The notes under the pieces are model-generated. The model saw only the letters and a list, made by a program, of their open reading frames with translations. It had not been told where the DNA came from and made no database searches. Below, in pieces: positions 8,498 to 18,741 of a DNA stretch of 64,000 nucleotides. The position numbers were made by a program, and so were the translations under genes. Source of the DNA: Gemmatimonadota bacterium (GTDB taxonomy: Bacteria; Gemmatimonadota; Gemmatimonadetes; Longimicrobiales; Gaopeijiaceae); NCBI GenBank assembly GCA_022340755.1, contig JAJDNI010000208.1:1-64000 (forward strand), written 5' to 3'. The first letter of the stretch is position 1, and every line of letters starts with the position of its first letter.

Positions 8498-8525
8498 TTG
8501 ACTCTATCTTGAGAGCCCGACCAGA
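8498..8525 (+). promoter_or_regulatory. Possible promoter of the EF-hand/ADH/DadA cluster
   Basis: TTGACT at 8498-8503 is a good -35 hexamer in the gap ahead of the EF-hand gene. The -10 region about 17 bases downstream (around 8520-8526) is weak. The start codon lies about 40 bases further on. Tentative. Confidence 0.25.
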
Positions 8526-8567
8526 TGCCTCCGGCACCCACAGCGAGATCGTGAGGAGACAGGTTCC

Positions 8568-9116
8568 ATGCTGTCCGATCTGCAGAAGAAGAAGCTCACC
8601 CGGTACTTCAGGGTCTACGACGTCGACGACGACGGGTGTATCGCGCTGCAGGACTTCGAGCGGGTGGTGGAGAACGTCCGCATGTTGCACGGTCTGGGCG
8701 AGAACTCACCGAGGCACCGGGCCTTGAAGGAGGGCTATCTCCACCGCTGGGAGGCGCTCAGGAAGAGCGCTGACGTCGATCACGACGGTGGGGTGGATTT
8801 GGACGAGTGGCTCGGCTACTGGGACGAGGTGCTTTCCGACGAGGCGCGCTACGAAGCCGAAGTCGCAGCTGTGACCGACCGCCTCATCGACATCTTCGAC
8901 GACGATGGCGACGGCATGCTGGGCGCCGACGAGTTCTGCAACTTCTACGGCGTGTACGGGCTCAAATCGACTCTGGCCCGCCAGGTATTCATGGACCTGG
9001 ACCTGGACGGGGACGGGGTGGTCACACGCGGAGAGTTGCTGGAGATGGCGCACCAGTTCTATCGGAGCGACGACCCTGCCGCTCGAGGGAATCAACTCTT
9101 CGGTCCCACGGGCTGA
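8568..9116 (+). CDS. Four-EF-hand calcium-binding protein
   Basis: 182 residues, cytosolic (no signal peptide). Four 12-residue EF-hand loops are visible: 18-29 (DVDDDG, with Asp instead of Glu at position 12), 69-80 (DVDHDG), 111-122 (DDDGDG) and 145-156 (DLDGDG). Spacing and length resemble sarcoplasmic calcium-binding protein/calerythrin-like bacterial EF-hand proteins, which buffer or sense Ca2+ in the cytoplasm. GAGGAG lies about 11 bases before the ATG. The alcohol dehydrogenase gene begins 16 bases after the stop, so it likely leads a three-gene transcript with two oxidoreductases, an unusual context. Confidence 0.88.
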   Translation: MLSDLQKKKLTRYFRVYDVDDDGCIALQDFERVVENVRMLHGLGENSPRHRALKEGYLHRWEALRKSADVDHDGGVDLDEWLGYWDEVLSDEARYEAEVAAVTDRLIDIFDDDGDGMLGADEFCNFYGVYGLKSTLARQVFMDLDLDGDGVVTRGELLEMAHQFYRSDDPAARGNQLFGPTG

Positions 9117-9132
9117 AGGCGGGCGCGGGCGA

Positions 9133-10389
9133 ATGCGGGCTGTCTCGTTCAACGTCACCATCCCAGGATTCCTGCTGGGCAAAGGACTCGGCAGGGTCAC
9201 GGAGTCGGCTGTCTTCGGTGCCCTGAGTGGCCTCCGGATCGGCGATGTCGCCGAGGCTCCCCTGCCAGCCGGGGACTGGGTTCGCCTGGAAGTGATGAAG
9301 GCGGGGATCTGTGGCACGGATGTCAGCAATCTGACGTTCAAGGCCAGCCCCGCCATGGAACCGTTCGGATCCTTCCCGGCGGTGCTGGGGCACGAGATCC
9401 TGGCGAGGGTCATCGAGGCAGGGCCCGCCGTCCGTGGCGTAGAAGTCGGGCAACGGGTGGCCGTGGACCCGATGATCTCCTGCGTCATGCGGGGCTATCC
9501 CGGCGAACGGGCGTGTCCCTCCTGCGCCGATGGGCTGCACTGCACCTGCACCCGCATGGGAGAGGAGGGTGAGCTCCAGGTTTCCGGGCACGCGATCCGC
9601 CGGGGCGCAACGCTGGGATACCACGCCGACCTGCCCGGTGGCTGGAGCGAGCGCATCATCGCCCATCAGAGCCAGCTCTTTCCCGTCGATGACGCCTTGG
9701 ACGATCGCACGGCGGCGCTCATGGAGCCTCTGGCCGTCGGCATGCACGCGGTCCTGGGGATGCGCCCCTGGGGTCGGGGGCCGGTGCTGGTCATCGGCAG
9801 TGGGCCCATCGCTCTCGGCACCATCTGGTCATTGCGCGCTGCCGGCTACCAGGGGGAGCTGGTGGCGCAGATCAAGCGTGGCAACGAAGCCGCCATCGCC
9901 CGGAAGCTGGGCGCATCCTCGGTGGTCTCACCGGGTGACGAGGCCAGGTATGCACTGGTGGACACCGGTGCCCAGGCGTACATGCCCATTGTTGGAGACG
10001 AGGTGTACGCCGGCGGCGGTTTCCCGCTGATCTTCGACTGTGTGGGCAGTGGCCAGACGCTCGCACAGGCCATGCGCTTCGCCGCAGCGCGGGGAAGGAT
10101 CGTCATGCTCGGCTGTGCCGCCGAGATCAAGAAGCTCGACCTCACCTTCGTATGGGCGCACGAGCTCGACGTGAAGGGGTTCGTCGGATACGGTCGCGAA
10201 GCCTGGCGGGAGGGGCACGCCCACACGTTCCAGGTCACCCAAGACCTCCTGATCGAGACCGGCGCTCCGGTGTCGGATATGGTTACGCACGTCTTTCCGC
10301 TGCGGCAGTATCGGGACGCGCTTTCCACTGCGGCGAACCGCCGCAAGACAGGCTCCATCAAGGTGCTCCTGGATCCGCAGGTGGCCTGA
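9133..10389 (+). CDS. Zinc-dependent alcohol dehydrogenase family protein (MDR)
   Basis: 418 residues. Catalytic zinc site: Cys60 in AGICGTDVS and the downstream GHEI (His-Glu). The structural zinc region is shortened (CPSCADGLHCTC), so that site may be altered. The Rossmann motif is GSGPIALG, and DCVGSGQTLAQAMRFAA is the usual post-Rossmann segment. It would oxidise a secondary alcohol, polyol or amino alcohol with NAD(P)+; the substrate is unknown. The start is the ATG nearest the conserved N-terminus; the ribosome site is weak, consistent with coupling to the EF-hand gene. Its TGA overlaps the ATG of the FAD oxidoreductase, which suggests the two act in one catabolic route. Confidence 0.85.
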   Translation: MRAVSFNVTIPGFLLGKGLGRVTESAVFGALSGLRIGDVAEAPLPAGDWVRLEVMKAGICGTDVSNLTFKASPAMEPFGSFPAVLGHEILARVIEAGPAVRGVEVGQRVAVDPMISCVMRGYPGERACPSCADGLHCTCTRMGEEGELQVSGHAIRRGATLGYHADLPGGWSERIIAHQSQLFPVDDALDDRTAALMEPLAVGMHAVLGMRPWGRGPVLVIGSGPIALGTIWSLRAAGYQGELVAQIKRGNEAAIARKLGASSVVSPGDEARYALVDTGAQAYMPIVGDEVYAGGGFPLIFDCVGSGQTLAQAMRFAAARGRIVMLGCAAEIKKLDLTFVWAHELDVKGFVGYGREAWREGHAHTFQVTQDLLIETGAPVSDMVTHVFPLRQYRDALSTAANRRKTGSIKVLLDPQVA

Positions 10390-11645
10390 TGGGTTCGGCG
10401 AAGGTCGTGGTGGTCGGTGGCGGCGTCATCGGAGTGTGTTGCGCCTACTGGCTCCGTCTGCGGGGCGCGGACGTGATGCTGCTCGAGCGTGACCGGTTGG
10501 CGTCCGGGGCGTCGTCGGGGAACGCCGGAACGGTGTCGGCGGGACACCCGCCGCTGAACAAGCCTGGGCGGCTGCCTCAGGCTCTGAAGCAGCTCGCAGA
10601 CCCGACGGGCCCCCTGTACATACAGCCCCGCTGGGACCCTGAGCTCATGCGGTGGCTGACCGACTTCGCGCTCCACTGTACGGAAAGCCACGTGCAGGCG
10701 TGCATGGAGGTTATGGCGCCCTGGGGTATGGAGGCCCTGCGACTCTTCGACGAGATCGTGTCGGATGAGCAGCTGGCATGCGGGTATCGACGGGCAGGGT
10801 ACTTCGACGTATGCCGGACGGAGCGCGCGCTCGAGGGGGCGAAGCACGAGGCCGACACCGTCCGTGCGTACGGGTACCACCCGGACGTCGTCGACGGCGA
10901 GACCTTGCGCCGTACCGAGCCGGCGCTGGCCGAGGACGTCCTGGGTGGCGTGTACTATCCCGAGGCTGCGACCCTGAATCCCCACCAGTTCGTGCTGGAG
11001 CTCGCCGAGCGGGCGAGGATGCGGGGGGTGGAAATCCGCGAGGGCGTGGGTGTGGAGGAGGTGCTCGTGTCCTCCGGAAAGGCTACCGGCGTGCTCACCG
11101 CGCGAGGTGAGAGCCTCGAGGCGGACGTGGTGGTTCTGGCTACCGGGCCGTTCAGCCTTGAGATGGCTCGACGGCTGGGCACGCGTCTTCCCGTGCAGCC
11201 GGGCAAGGGCTACCACAGGGATTTGCCGGTGGGTGACGATGCCGCGCCGGCGCTGCGTATCGCGTGCGTGCTCAACGAGACATCGGTCTTCTGCACGCCC
11301 ATGGAAGGCTTCGTGAGGTTCGCGGGCACCATGGAGTTCAGTGGCCTGAACCACCAGATGCGTCCCGACCGGCTCGAGCAGCTCTCCCGCTCCGCGCGCC
11401 TGTACCTGCCGACGCTGGGCGACCCGGCGCCCCTGTCGGAGTGGTGCGGCCTCCGGCCCATGGCTTCCGACGGCCTGCCCATCGTCGGGCCTCTGGCCGG
11501 TGTCGACGGGGTGGTTGTCGCCACGGGGCACGGCATGCTGGGCCTGACGCTGGGGCCAGCCACGGGCTCGTTGGTGGCCGACTACGCTGTGGACGGGCAG
11601 ACCGATTCGCGGTGGGTACCACTGTCTCCCGCGCGGTTCACATAG
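10389..11645 (+). CDS. DadA-like FAD-dependent D-amino-acid dehydrogenase/oxidase
   Basis: 418 residues, with TGATG overlap to the dehydrogenase gene. FAD-binding VVVVGGGVIGVCCAYWL is at the N-terminus, followed by LERDRLASGASSGNAG, the DAO/DadA-family signature. The second FAD contact region ADVVVLATGPFS and the C-terminal SEWCGLRPMASDGLPIVGPL with ATGHGMLGLTLGP are intact. It probably oxidises a D-amino acid or a related imino acid (hydroxyproline-type substrates are handled by close relatives) and passes electrons to FAD and then quinone or oxygen. Paired with the MDR dehydrogenase, it likely serves catabolism of one small amine or amino alcohol. No transporter is adjacent. Confidence 0.84.
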   Translation: MGSAKVVVVGGGVIGVCCAYWLRLRGADVMLLERDRLASGASSGNAGTVSAGHPPLNKPGRLPQALKQLADPTGPLYIQPRWDPELMRWLTDFALHCTESHVQACMEVMAPWGMEALRLFDEIVSDEQLACGYRRAGYFDVCRTERALEGAKHEADTVRAYGYHPDVVDGETLRRTEPALAEDVLGGVYYPEAATLNPHQFVLELAERARMRGVEIREGVGVEEVLVSSGKATGVLTARGESLEADVVVLATGPFSLEMARRLGTRLPVQPGKGYHRDLPVGDDAAPALRIACVLNETSVFCTPMEGFVRFAGTMEFSGLNHQMRPDRLEQLSRSARLYLPTLGDPAPLSEWCGLRPMASDGLPIVGPLAGVDGVVVATGHGMLGLTLGPATGSLVADYAVDGQTDSRWVPLSPARFT

Positions 11646-11720
11646 CCCGCTCCGACGGGGACAGTCCCGGTCTTCTGTGTCACCGGCACCGGTGTCGTTG
11701 CCGGCGCCGCACTGCGTCGC

Positions 11721-12374
11721 TCAGCGGATGTCCACGGCCAGCCGCGGCGGGTTCCTGAACTCCAGCACTCGCACTTCTTTGCCGTCCGCCACGCTGGCGG
11801 CCCAGATCACGTCGTGGCCATCGTCGCAAACGAGCCCGCCCTTCTGGAAACGCGTGAGCCCGAGTGACTTCGTGCCCTCGCGCACCCATGTCGTCTTCCC
11901 GTCCCCCGGCCGGGCCGGATTGAGTCGCACGAGCAAGACCGCCGTGCCGCCGAGGTTCAGCGTGGTCGTGTCATTGCCGCAGACGAGGGTGTCGCCGGGC
12001 TGGCCCCGCGAGACGGCATAGCCGGGGAACGGGGTGGAGTCGTCGAATCCGAACAGGACCCGGTCGAATCCCTCGGTTCCCTTGGTGGCCACGCTCTTCA
12101 ACGAGGCGCGGGGCGCCTCCGGCGCGGGATCGCGACTGACCTTGTTCTCCGTCCAGGGGAGCTCCATGACCAGCTGCGTGCTGTCCAGGCCCGCGAAGTC
12201 CGCTGCCGTCAACGGCTGACGCGCGATCTGCTTGATGGACGTGTCTGGCTTCTGGGCCGTGGCGTCGGCGGCGCGGTCGGCTCCGGACGAGCCGCCGCAG
12301 GCCGCCAGCGTAAGTGTGATGGTAGCGACGAATGCAGCGCCGGGGGCTCGCAGGAAAATGCTGGGTAGGGACAT
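11721..12374 (-). CDS. Lipoprotein with AMIN-like domain
   Basis: 217 residues from the ATG at 12374; an ATG 11 codons earlier (12407) is possible but only adds polar residues before the signal. The signal ends in LAAC (lipobox), followed by a Gly/Ser-rich linker. The central part (TEGFDRVLFGFDD...PGYAV) matches the pattern of AMIN-like domains found in secreted actinobacterial lipoproteins. The end of the chain, GLVCDDGHDVIWAASVADGKEVRVLEF, is beta-rich. Role unknown; cell-envelope binding is a guess. It lies 156 bases downstream of the SUF/ogt group on the same strand and may have its own promoter. Confidence 0.7.
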   Translation of the reverse strand: MSLPSIFLRAPGAAFVATITLTLAACGGSSGADRAADATAQKPDTSIKQIARQPLTAADFAGLDSTQLVMELPWTENKVSRDPAPEAPRASLKSVATKGTEGFDRVLFGFDDSTPFPGYAVSRGQPGDTLVCGNDTTTLNLGGTAVLLVRLNPARPGDGKTTWVREGTKSLGLTRFQKGGLVCDDGHDVIWAASVADGKEVRVLEFRNPPRLAVDIR

Positions 12375-12530
12375 CGGCCCTCTGGGGGTCCGGTGGACGT
12401 TCGACATCGGCTCCGACCGGGCTTGGGTCGAACGGAGCGTTCGACTCCTACACGTGGGACAGCCTTGGGGTTCGCAAGACGGCCGCAGCGGCTACCGCGA
12501 CCGAAGCTCCCGCCGGGGTGGGGCGTTCCG

Positions 12531-13139
12531 CTACAGCTCCAGCCGGAGCACGTCGGGACGCACCTTGCTGGACGGCCGGTCGCCGTCCACCTCGATGCCC
12601 TCGATGCGGAGGAGCGCGACCTTTGCGGGGAGCCCCCCTCCGAAACCCACCAGCTTGCCGTCCGACGCCACCACCCGGTGACAGGGGATCACGATGGGAA
12701 CCGGGTTGGCGCCCACTGCCTGCCCCACGGCCCGGGCCAGCTCGGGACGGCCCACGCCTTCCGCCACTTCGCCGTACGACGTCACGTGCCCGTACTCGAT
12801 CTTCAGCAATTCGTCGTAGACGGTCCTCTGGAAGCTTGTGGCCTCCATGTCCAGGGGCAGGTCGAAAGTCTGGCGCTTGCGCTCGAAGTACTCCTGGAGC
12901 TGCCGTACGGCCTCGTGCAGGAGTGGCGGCCACGCGCTCTCCGGGTCGATGTGCGCCTCCCCGGGGAGGGGTCCGAACTCGATGCGGCGCACTCCGGCCT
13001 GCGTCACCCAGATCGTGACGGGTCCGGCCGGGGTGTCGGCGAGATGCGCCGAACATACGGCTGCGGTGCTCAGTGTTCTTCTCCCCCAGCGGTCTGCTTC
13101 AGCGCCTCCTGCAGGGCGTCGAACCCGAGAAGCGCGCAT
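12531..13139 (-). CDS. ogt: Methylated-DNA--protein-cysteine methyltransferase
   Basis: Up to 202 residues. The suicidal active site PCHRV is present, followed by LVGFGGGLPAKVALL, and SFQRTVYDELLKIEYGHVTSYGEVA forms the DNA-binding winged-helix part. The protein repairs O6-alkylguanine by irreversible transfer to its cysteine. The ATG at 13139 lies 70 bases inside sufU; the first 22 residues there are not conserved-looking. A CTG at 13073 sits directly at the sufU stop with GGAG 7 bases upstream and may be the real start (about 180 residues). Either way it is translationally linked to the SUF operon. Confidence 0.85.
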   Translation of the reverse strand: MRASRVRRPAGGAEADRWGRRTLSTAAVCSAHLADTPAGPVTIWVTQAGVRRIEFGPLPGEAHIDPESAWPPLLHEAVRQLQEYFERKRQTFDLPLDMEATSFQRTVYDELLKIEYGHVTSYGEVAEGVGRPELARAVGQAVGANPVPIVIPCHRVVASDGKLVGFGGGLPAKVALLRIEGIEVDGDRPSSKVRPDVLRLEL

Positions 13140-13522
13140 TTGACGCGGACGGGGAACTTGCTCACTCCCGCCAAGGCACGCAGATCACCCATGCTGCGGT
13201 CCTTCGCGGCGGCTTCGTCTCCGTGCATCATCTCCTTGAAGCGCTCGGCCAGGGCGTCGGCCTCGTCCAGCGCCCGTCCTTTGATGAGCCCGGTCATCAT
13301 GCTCACCGCGGCCTGGGAGATGGAGCAGCCGGAGCCCACGAACTTCGCCTCGGCGATACGGCCATCCTCGATCCGGAGCTGCAGGCGGATCTCGTCTCCA
13401 CACGAGGGATTGCGCATATGGATCTCCACGGTCTTGTCCGGGAGGTCCCCCTTGTTCCTCGGGCTCCTGTAGTGCTCGAGGATGAGCTGCTGGTAAAGCG
13501 AGCTGAGCTGTGGCGTTTCCAT
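13070..13522 (-). CDS. sufU: Zinc-type SUF sulfur acceptor SufU
   Basis: 150 residues. It carries the ligand set Cys41-Asp43 (NPSCGDE), Cys66 (GSGCSIS) and Cys129 (VRVKCALL), in nearly the same positions as the zinc-binding residues of Bacillus SufU. The 20-residue insertion between the second and third cysteines is the feature that separates SufU from scaffold IscU. SufU accepts persulfide sulfur from the cysteine desulfurase SufS by ligand swapping and feeds the SufBCD scaffold. No SufE gene is present, so SufU is presumably the only activator. It is 93 bases from the sufS stop; ogt follows. Confidence 0.9.
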   Translation of the reverse strand: METPQLSSLYQQLILEHYRSPRNKGDLPDKTVEIHMRNPSCGDEIRLQLRIEDGRIAEAKFVGSGCSISQAAVSMMTGLIKGRALDEADALAERFKEMMHGDEAAAKDRSMGDLRALAGVSKFPVRVKCALLGFDALQEALKQTAGGEEH

Positions 13523-13615
13523 AACGACTACAATCTAGCGGGACAGGCAACGGGTTGCAGCGCAGGTCCGGCGCGGTCCGGCCGGCCGGCCGAGTGGGGG
13601 AGAGGGATGCGCCGC

Positions 13616-14845
13616 CTACCCGAAGATGCCCCTCACGACCTCCAGGGCGTCCGCCAGGCGGTCGATCTCGTCCCGGGTGTTGTAGATGTAGAACGAAGCC
13701 CGAGCGGTGGCCGACACGCCGAACCGCTTCATCACGAGCTGGGCGCAATGGTGGCCGGCCCGCACCGCGATGCCCTCGGAGTCAAGGATGGTGGAAATGT
13801 CGTGGGGATGCGCGTCGCCCATGGTGAAGGAAACCACGGCGGACCGGTCCTCGACCGACTCGGGGCCGTAGATGCGCATACCGGGGACCTCTGCCAGACG
13901 CTCCATGGCGTAGGACATGAGCGCACGCTCGTGGGCCGCCACCTCCTCGGCGGGCAACGTCGCCAGGAAGTCCACCGCGGCGCCGAAGCCGATGGCCCCG
14001 GCGATGTTCGGCGTGCCCGCCTCGAACTTGTGGGGCACCTCGGCCCACGTGCTCATGTCGCGCTCGACGAACTCGATCATCTCGCCGCCGCCCTGGTACG
14101 GCTCCATGGACTCCAGGAGCTCGCGGCGTCCCCAGAGGGCGCCGATGCCCGTGGGCCCGCACATCTTGTGGCCGCTGAAGGCGTAGAAGTCCGCGCCCAG
14201 GTCCTGCACGTCCACGGGCATATGCACAGCCCCTTGGGCGCCGTCTACCAGGACGACCGCACCCACCTTCTTTGCCGCGGCGACGATGTCCTTCACCGGG
14301 TTGATGGTGCCCAGCGCGTTGGAGACGTGGTTGAAGGCGACGAGCTTGGTGCGCTCGGTGAGAAGAGAGGGGAGGTCGCCCAGTTCCAGACGTCCCTGAT
14401 CGTCGATCTCGACGTAGCGGAGCTTCGCGCCGACGCGCCGGGCCAGGAGCTGCCAGGGCACCAGGTTCGAGTGGTGCTCCAGGACGGTGAGGAGGATCTC
14501 GTCGCCGGCCTTGATGTTGTCCATTCCCCAGGAGCCCGCCACGAGGTTGATCGCGTCGGTGGTGCCCCGGGTCCACACGAGCTCGTGGGGGTCCGCAGCG
14601 TTGATCCAGCGGGCGACCTTGGCCCGGGCCTCCTCGTATGCTTCGGTGGCCCGGCGAGACAGCTCGTGGATGCCCCGATGCACGTTGGCGTTGTCGTGCA
14701 GGTAATACCCGTTCAGGGCGTCGAGGACGGACCGGGGCTTCTGGGACGTGGCCGCGTTGTCGAGGTAGACGAGCGGCTTGCCGTTGACCTGCTGATCCAG
14801 CGTCGGGAACTCCCGGCGGATGGCCACCGGGTCGAAGCTGCTCAT
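13616..14845 (-). CDS. sufS: Cysteine desulfurase SufS
   Basis: 409 residues, class V PLP fold, group II. The cofactor lysine is Lys227 in FSGHKMCGPTG. The catalytic persulfide cysteine is Cys367 in RAGHHCAQ, on a short loop as in SufS rather than the long IscS loop. The N-terminal IRREFPTLDQQVNGKPLVYLDNAATSQKP is characteristic. It converts L-cysteine to alanine and enzyme persulfide, delivering sulfur to SufU. Its start overlaps the stop of the Rieske gene (ATGA, 14842-14845). Confidence 0.95.
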   Translation of the reverse strand: MSSFDPVAIRREFPTLDQQVNGKPLVYLDNAATSQKPRSVLDALNGYYLHDNANVHRGIHELSRRATEAYEEARAKVARWINAADPHELVWTRGTTDAINLVAGSWGMDNIKAGDEILLTVLEHHSNLVPWQLLARRVGAKLRYVEIDDQGRLELGDLPSLLTERTKLVAFNHVSNALGTINPVKDIVAAAKKVGAVVLVDGAQGAVHMPVDVQDLGADFYAFSGHKMCGPTGIGALWGRRELLESMEPYQGGGEMIEFVERDMSTWAEVPHKFEAGTPNIAGAIGFGAAVDFLATLPAEEVAAHERALMSYAMERLAEVPGMRIYGPESVEDRSAVVSFTMGDAHPHDISTILDSEGIAVRAGHHCAQLVMKRFGVSATARASFYIYNTRDEIDRLADALEVVRGIFG

Positions 14846-15150
14846 ACCTCTACGTAGACGTCTCCATCCCGGATGTCGACCGGGAACGACCGGACGGGCC
14901 GGATGGCCGGGAGGCCCTTGTTCTTACCTGTGCACGCGTCGAAGCGGGCCCCGTGGTACATGCACACCAGATCGGTGCCCTCGAGGTCGCCGTCGGACAG
15001 GGGGTACTCCTCATGGGAGCACTGGTCCAGCAAAGCGTAGACGTCTCCGTCCACATTGGCCAGCACGATCTGCTCACCGCCGGCCGCCACCGAGGTGAGC
15101 TGGCCGACGGGGCAGCCGGCCACGGCGGCCACCCGGACCCACTCAGCCAT
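14842..15150 (-). CDS. Rieske [2Fe-2S] ferredoxin, NirD/bph-ferredoxin type
   Basis: 102 residues, a single Rieske domain. Ligands: Cys44-x-His46 (DQCSHEEYPL) and Cys63-x2-His66 (CMYHGARFD), separated by 16 residues, typical of soluble Rieske ferredoxins. It overlaps sufD by 8 bases and sufS by 4 bases, so it is an integral member of the operon. In the SUF context it may supply electrons for cluster assembly or be a client; neither is proven. No oxygenase component is nearby, which argues against it being a dioxygenase ferredoxin here. Confidence 0.9.
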   Translation of the reverse strand: MAEWVRVAAVAGCPVGQLTSVAAGGEQIVLANVDGDVYALLDQCSHEEYPLSDGDLEGTDLVCMYHGARFDACTGKNKGLPAIRPVRSFPVDIRDGDVYVEV

Positions 15151-16483
15151 GATGTCCCAACTTCTCTTCGATCACCCGGGTCACCTTGTGGCCTACACCT
15201 CCCAGGGGCAGCCGCGACAGCACCTCACCCAGGAATCCGAGCACCACGAGCCGCTCCGCGGCGATGCGCGGGATGCCCCGGCTCATCAGGTAGAACTTCG
15301 CCTCGTCATCGAGCTGGCCGACAGTGGCTCCATGGGAGCACTTCACATCGTCAGCCTCGATCTCGAGGTTGGGCAGGGAGTCCGCCCGCGCGTGGGGCGA
15401 AAGCAGAAGGTTCCGGTTCGTCTGGTACGCATCGGTCTTCTGAGCGCCCTTGTGCACTCGGATGATGCCTCGAAACACGGCCCGGCTGTGGCCATCCAGT
15501 GCACCCTTGTACAGGAGGTCGCTGCCGGCGTTGCCCGAGACGTGGTCCTGGCTGGTGTTGAAGTCGAAGTGCTGGTCGTCGTCGCCGAAGTACAGACCCA
15601 GCATGTCGGAGTTGGCGCCAGCACCCAGCAGCCGCGCGTTGAGGTCCACCCGCGTGGTGGTGGCGCCCAGCGCGACGTTCAGCGTGTCCAACGTGGAATC
15701 CCGCCCCGCCAGGGTACGCTGCACCGACTGGTAGAACGCGCCCCTTCCGAGGCGTTGTACGGCCACATACTGCACCTGCGCCCCATCCCGGGCGATGACC
15801 TCCACGGCCGAAGACGTCAGCGTCTGCGCCTCGAAGTCGTCGGAGAGGAACTCGTCCACGTACGAGACACGGCTTGCCGTATCCGCCACGATGAGCGTCC
15901 GCGAGAAGTAGGCGGCGCCGGATTCCGTGAACCAGCGGGTGATGCGCACGGGACAGTCCAGATGCACGCCCCGGGGCACGTACAGGAAGATGCCGTCGTT
16001 CCAGAGCGCTGCGTTCAGCGCCGCGAACTTGCCCTCCTCCGGCGGCACCGCCTGGGTGGCCAGGTATTCCTTAACGAGCTCGGGGTGCGTCTCGACGGCG
16101 TCGTGGAGCGAGCAGAGCACGACTCCCTTTGCCCTCAGCTCCTCGTCCAGCTCGGTGTGCACCGTGTGTCCGTCGAAGAGGACGATGCGCCCCGACGCTT
16201 CCCGGTCCAGCGCCATGGACTCCCGCAGCCGCAGCGGCCACCGCTCCGGATCATCCGGCGGCGGCGGCGCTTCCGACAGCTTCAGCGCAGCGAGGTCGAG
16301 CTTCTTCCGCAGGTCGGTGTAGCGCCACTCCTCGAGCTTCGTCGTGGGCATGGGAGTGCGCTCGTAGACGTCCCAGGCGTGGTCCCGACGCTCGCGGAGC
16401 CAGTTGGGCTCCTTTGCGGATACCTTGCCGACGGCCACGCCGTTCAAGGCTTCCGTGACGCCTTCCATCAACTCTCCGATCAT
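15143..16483 (-). CDS. sufD: Fe-S cluster assembly protein SufD
   Basis: 446 residues. N-terminal helical part with [33 protein letters not shown], the usual SufD opening. The right-handed beta-helix core follows, and the C-terminal helical domain contains [27 protein letters not shown], with the conserved histidine of SufD. SufD partners with SufB and two SufC ATPases as the scaffold. Start overlaps the sufB stop by 4 bases. Confidence 0.94.
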   Translation of the reverse strand: MIGELMEGVTEALNGVAVGKVSAKEPNWLRERRDHAWDVYERTPMPTTKLEEWRYTDLRKKLDLAALKLSEAPPPPDDPERWPLRLRESMALDREASGRIVLFDGHTVHTELDEELRAKGVVLCSLHDAVETHPELVKEYLATQAVPPEEGKFAALNAALWNDGIFLYVPRGVHLDCPVRITRWFTESGAAYFSRTLIVADTASRVSYVDEFLSDDFEAQTLTSSAVEVIARDGAQVQYVAVQRLGRGAFYQSVQRTLAGRDSTLDTLNVALGATTTRVDLNARLLGAGANSDMLGLYFGDDDQHFDFNTSQDHVSGNAGSDLLYKGALDGHSRAVFRGIIRVHKGAQKTDAYQTNRNLLLSPHARADSLPNLEIEADDVKCSHGATVGQLDDEAKFYLMSRGIPRIAAERLVVLGFLGEVLSRLPLGGVGHKVTRVIEEKLGHHG

Positions 16484-17895
16484 CCGACGGAGCCCTCCAT
16501 CTCCAGCTCGATGAGCCGGTTCAGCTCGACGGCGTACTCCAGGGGGAGCTCCTTGGCGATGGGCTCGATGAATCCCCGGATGATCATGGCCATGGCCTCA
16601 CTCTCGGAGATTCCACGGCTCTTCAGGTAGAAGAGCTGCTCCTCGCCGATCTTCGACACCGACGCCTCGTGTCCGACGTTGGCGTCGTTCTCCTCGATCT
16701 CGATGTACGGATATGTGTCCGTACGCGACGTGTCGCTTATGAGGAGCGCGTCGCACTCCACGTTGGAGCGCGCGTGGTGCGCGCCCTCGTACACCTTGAG
16801 CAGACCGCGGTACGACGAGCGCCCGTGTCCCTTGGAGATGGACTTGGAGACGATGGACGACGTGGTGTACGGCGCCGCGTGGACCACCTTGCCGCCGGTG
16901 TCCTGGTGCTGGCCGTCACCCGCGTAGGCGATGGACAGGATCTCGCCGTGCGCGTGCTCTCCCACCAGGTAGCACGACGGGTACTTCATGGTGAGCTTCG
17001 AGCCCAGGTTGCCGTCGAGCCACTCCATGTGCCCGCCCTCGTGCACCATCGCCCGCTGGGTGACGAGGTTGTACATGTTGTTGGACCAGTTCTGGATGGT
17101 CGTGTACCGGAAGCGGGCGTTCTTCTTGACGACGATCTCGATGACGCCTGAGTGGAACGACTCGGTGGAGTAGACCGGCGCGGTGCATCCCTCGATGTAG
17201 TGCGCGTTGGCGCCCTCGTCGACGATGATGATGGTGCGCTCGAACTGCCCCATGCGCTCCTGGTTCACCCGGAAGTATGCCTGTAGCGGCGTCTCCAGCT
17301 TCACGCCCGGCGGGATGTAGACGAAGGACCCTCCGGACCACACCGCCGAGTTCATCGCTGCGAACTTGTTGTCCTGCGGCGGGATGACCGTGGCGAAGTG
17401 CTCGCGGAAGAGCTCGGGGTGGTTCTTCAGCCCGTCCTCGATGGAGTCGAAGATGACGCCCTTCTTGGTCCACTCCTCCCGCAGCGAGTGGTACACCATC
17501 TCCGACTCGTACTGGGCGCCCACACCCGCCAGGATCTTACGTTCGGCCTCGGGGATCCCGAGCTTCTCGAACGTGTCCTTGATCTCCTGCGGAACCTCGT
17601 CCCACGTGTGGCCCATGCGGTCCTGCGGGCGCACGTAGAAGTAGATCTCGTCGAGAACGTCCTCGAGGCCGCTCAGGTCGCCGCCCCACGTGGGCATCGG
17701 CTTCTTTTGATAGATCTTGAGCGCCTTCAGGCGGAACTCGAGCATCCACTCGGGCTCGCCTTTGTGCTGGGAGATCTGGCGCACGACTTCCTCGTTCAGC
17801 CCCTTCTCCGCCCTGAAGACCGGTTTGCCCTCGGTGATGAAGTCGTACTTGTACTCATCGAGGTTGAGGTCCTTGATGACTTCGTTCTGTGGCAT
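16480..17895 (-). CDS. sufB: Fe-S cluster assembly scaffold SufB
   Basis: 471 residues. Typical SufB features: [22 protein letters not shown] near residue 40, [24 protein letters not shown], the beta-helix core with [19 protein letters not shown], and the C-terminal [30 protein letters not shown]. SufB holds the nascent 4Fe-4S cluster within the SufBC2D complex in the cytoplasm. It follows sufC by 18 bases and overlaps sufD. Confidence 0.96.
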   Translation of the reverse strand: MPQNEVIKDLNLDEYKYDFITEGKPVFRAEKGLNEEVVRQISQHKGEPEWMLEFRLKALKIYQKKPMPTWGGDLSGLEDVLDEIYFYVRPQDRMGHTWDEVPQEIKDTFEKLGIPEAERKILAGVGAQYESEMVYHSLREEWTKKGVIFDSIEDGLKNHPELFREHFATVIPPQDNKFAAMNSAVWSGGSFVYIPPGVKLETPLQAYFRVNQERMGQFERTIIIVDEGANAHYIEGCTAPVYSTESFHSGVIEIVVKKNARFRYTTIQNWSNNMYNLVTQRAMVHEGGHMEWLDGNLGSKLTMKYPSCYLVGEHAHGEILSIAYAGDGQHQDTGGKVVHAAPYTTSSIVSKSISKGHGRSSYRGLLKVYEGAHHARSNVECDALLISDTSRTDTYPYIEIEENDANVGHEASVSKIGEEQLFYLKSRGISESEAMAMIIRGFIEPIAKELPLEYAVELNRLIELEMEGSVG

Positions 17896-17913
17896 GTGAA
17901 GTCTCCGTCTTCG

Positions 17914-18696
<783 letters not shown>

Positions 18697-18741
18697 CGGG
18701 TCCTCGACGATGGGTGCTCAGAAAAGCTGGGCACCTTATCA

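Noticed and set aside
6346-8541. A 731-codon minus-strand open frame opposite the propeller and methyltransferase genes
   Set aside because: Antisense shadow spanning two genes with intact family motifs on the other strand.
11646-11720. Short hairpin CACCGG-CA-CCGGTG as terminator
   Set aside because: The stem is 6 bp with a 2-base loop and no T-tract, too weak to claim.
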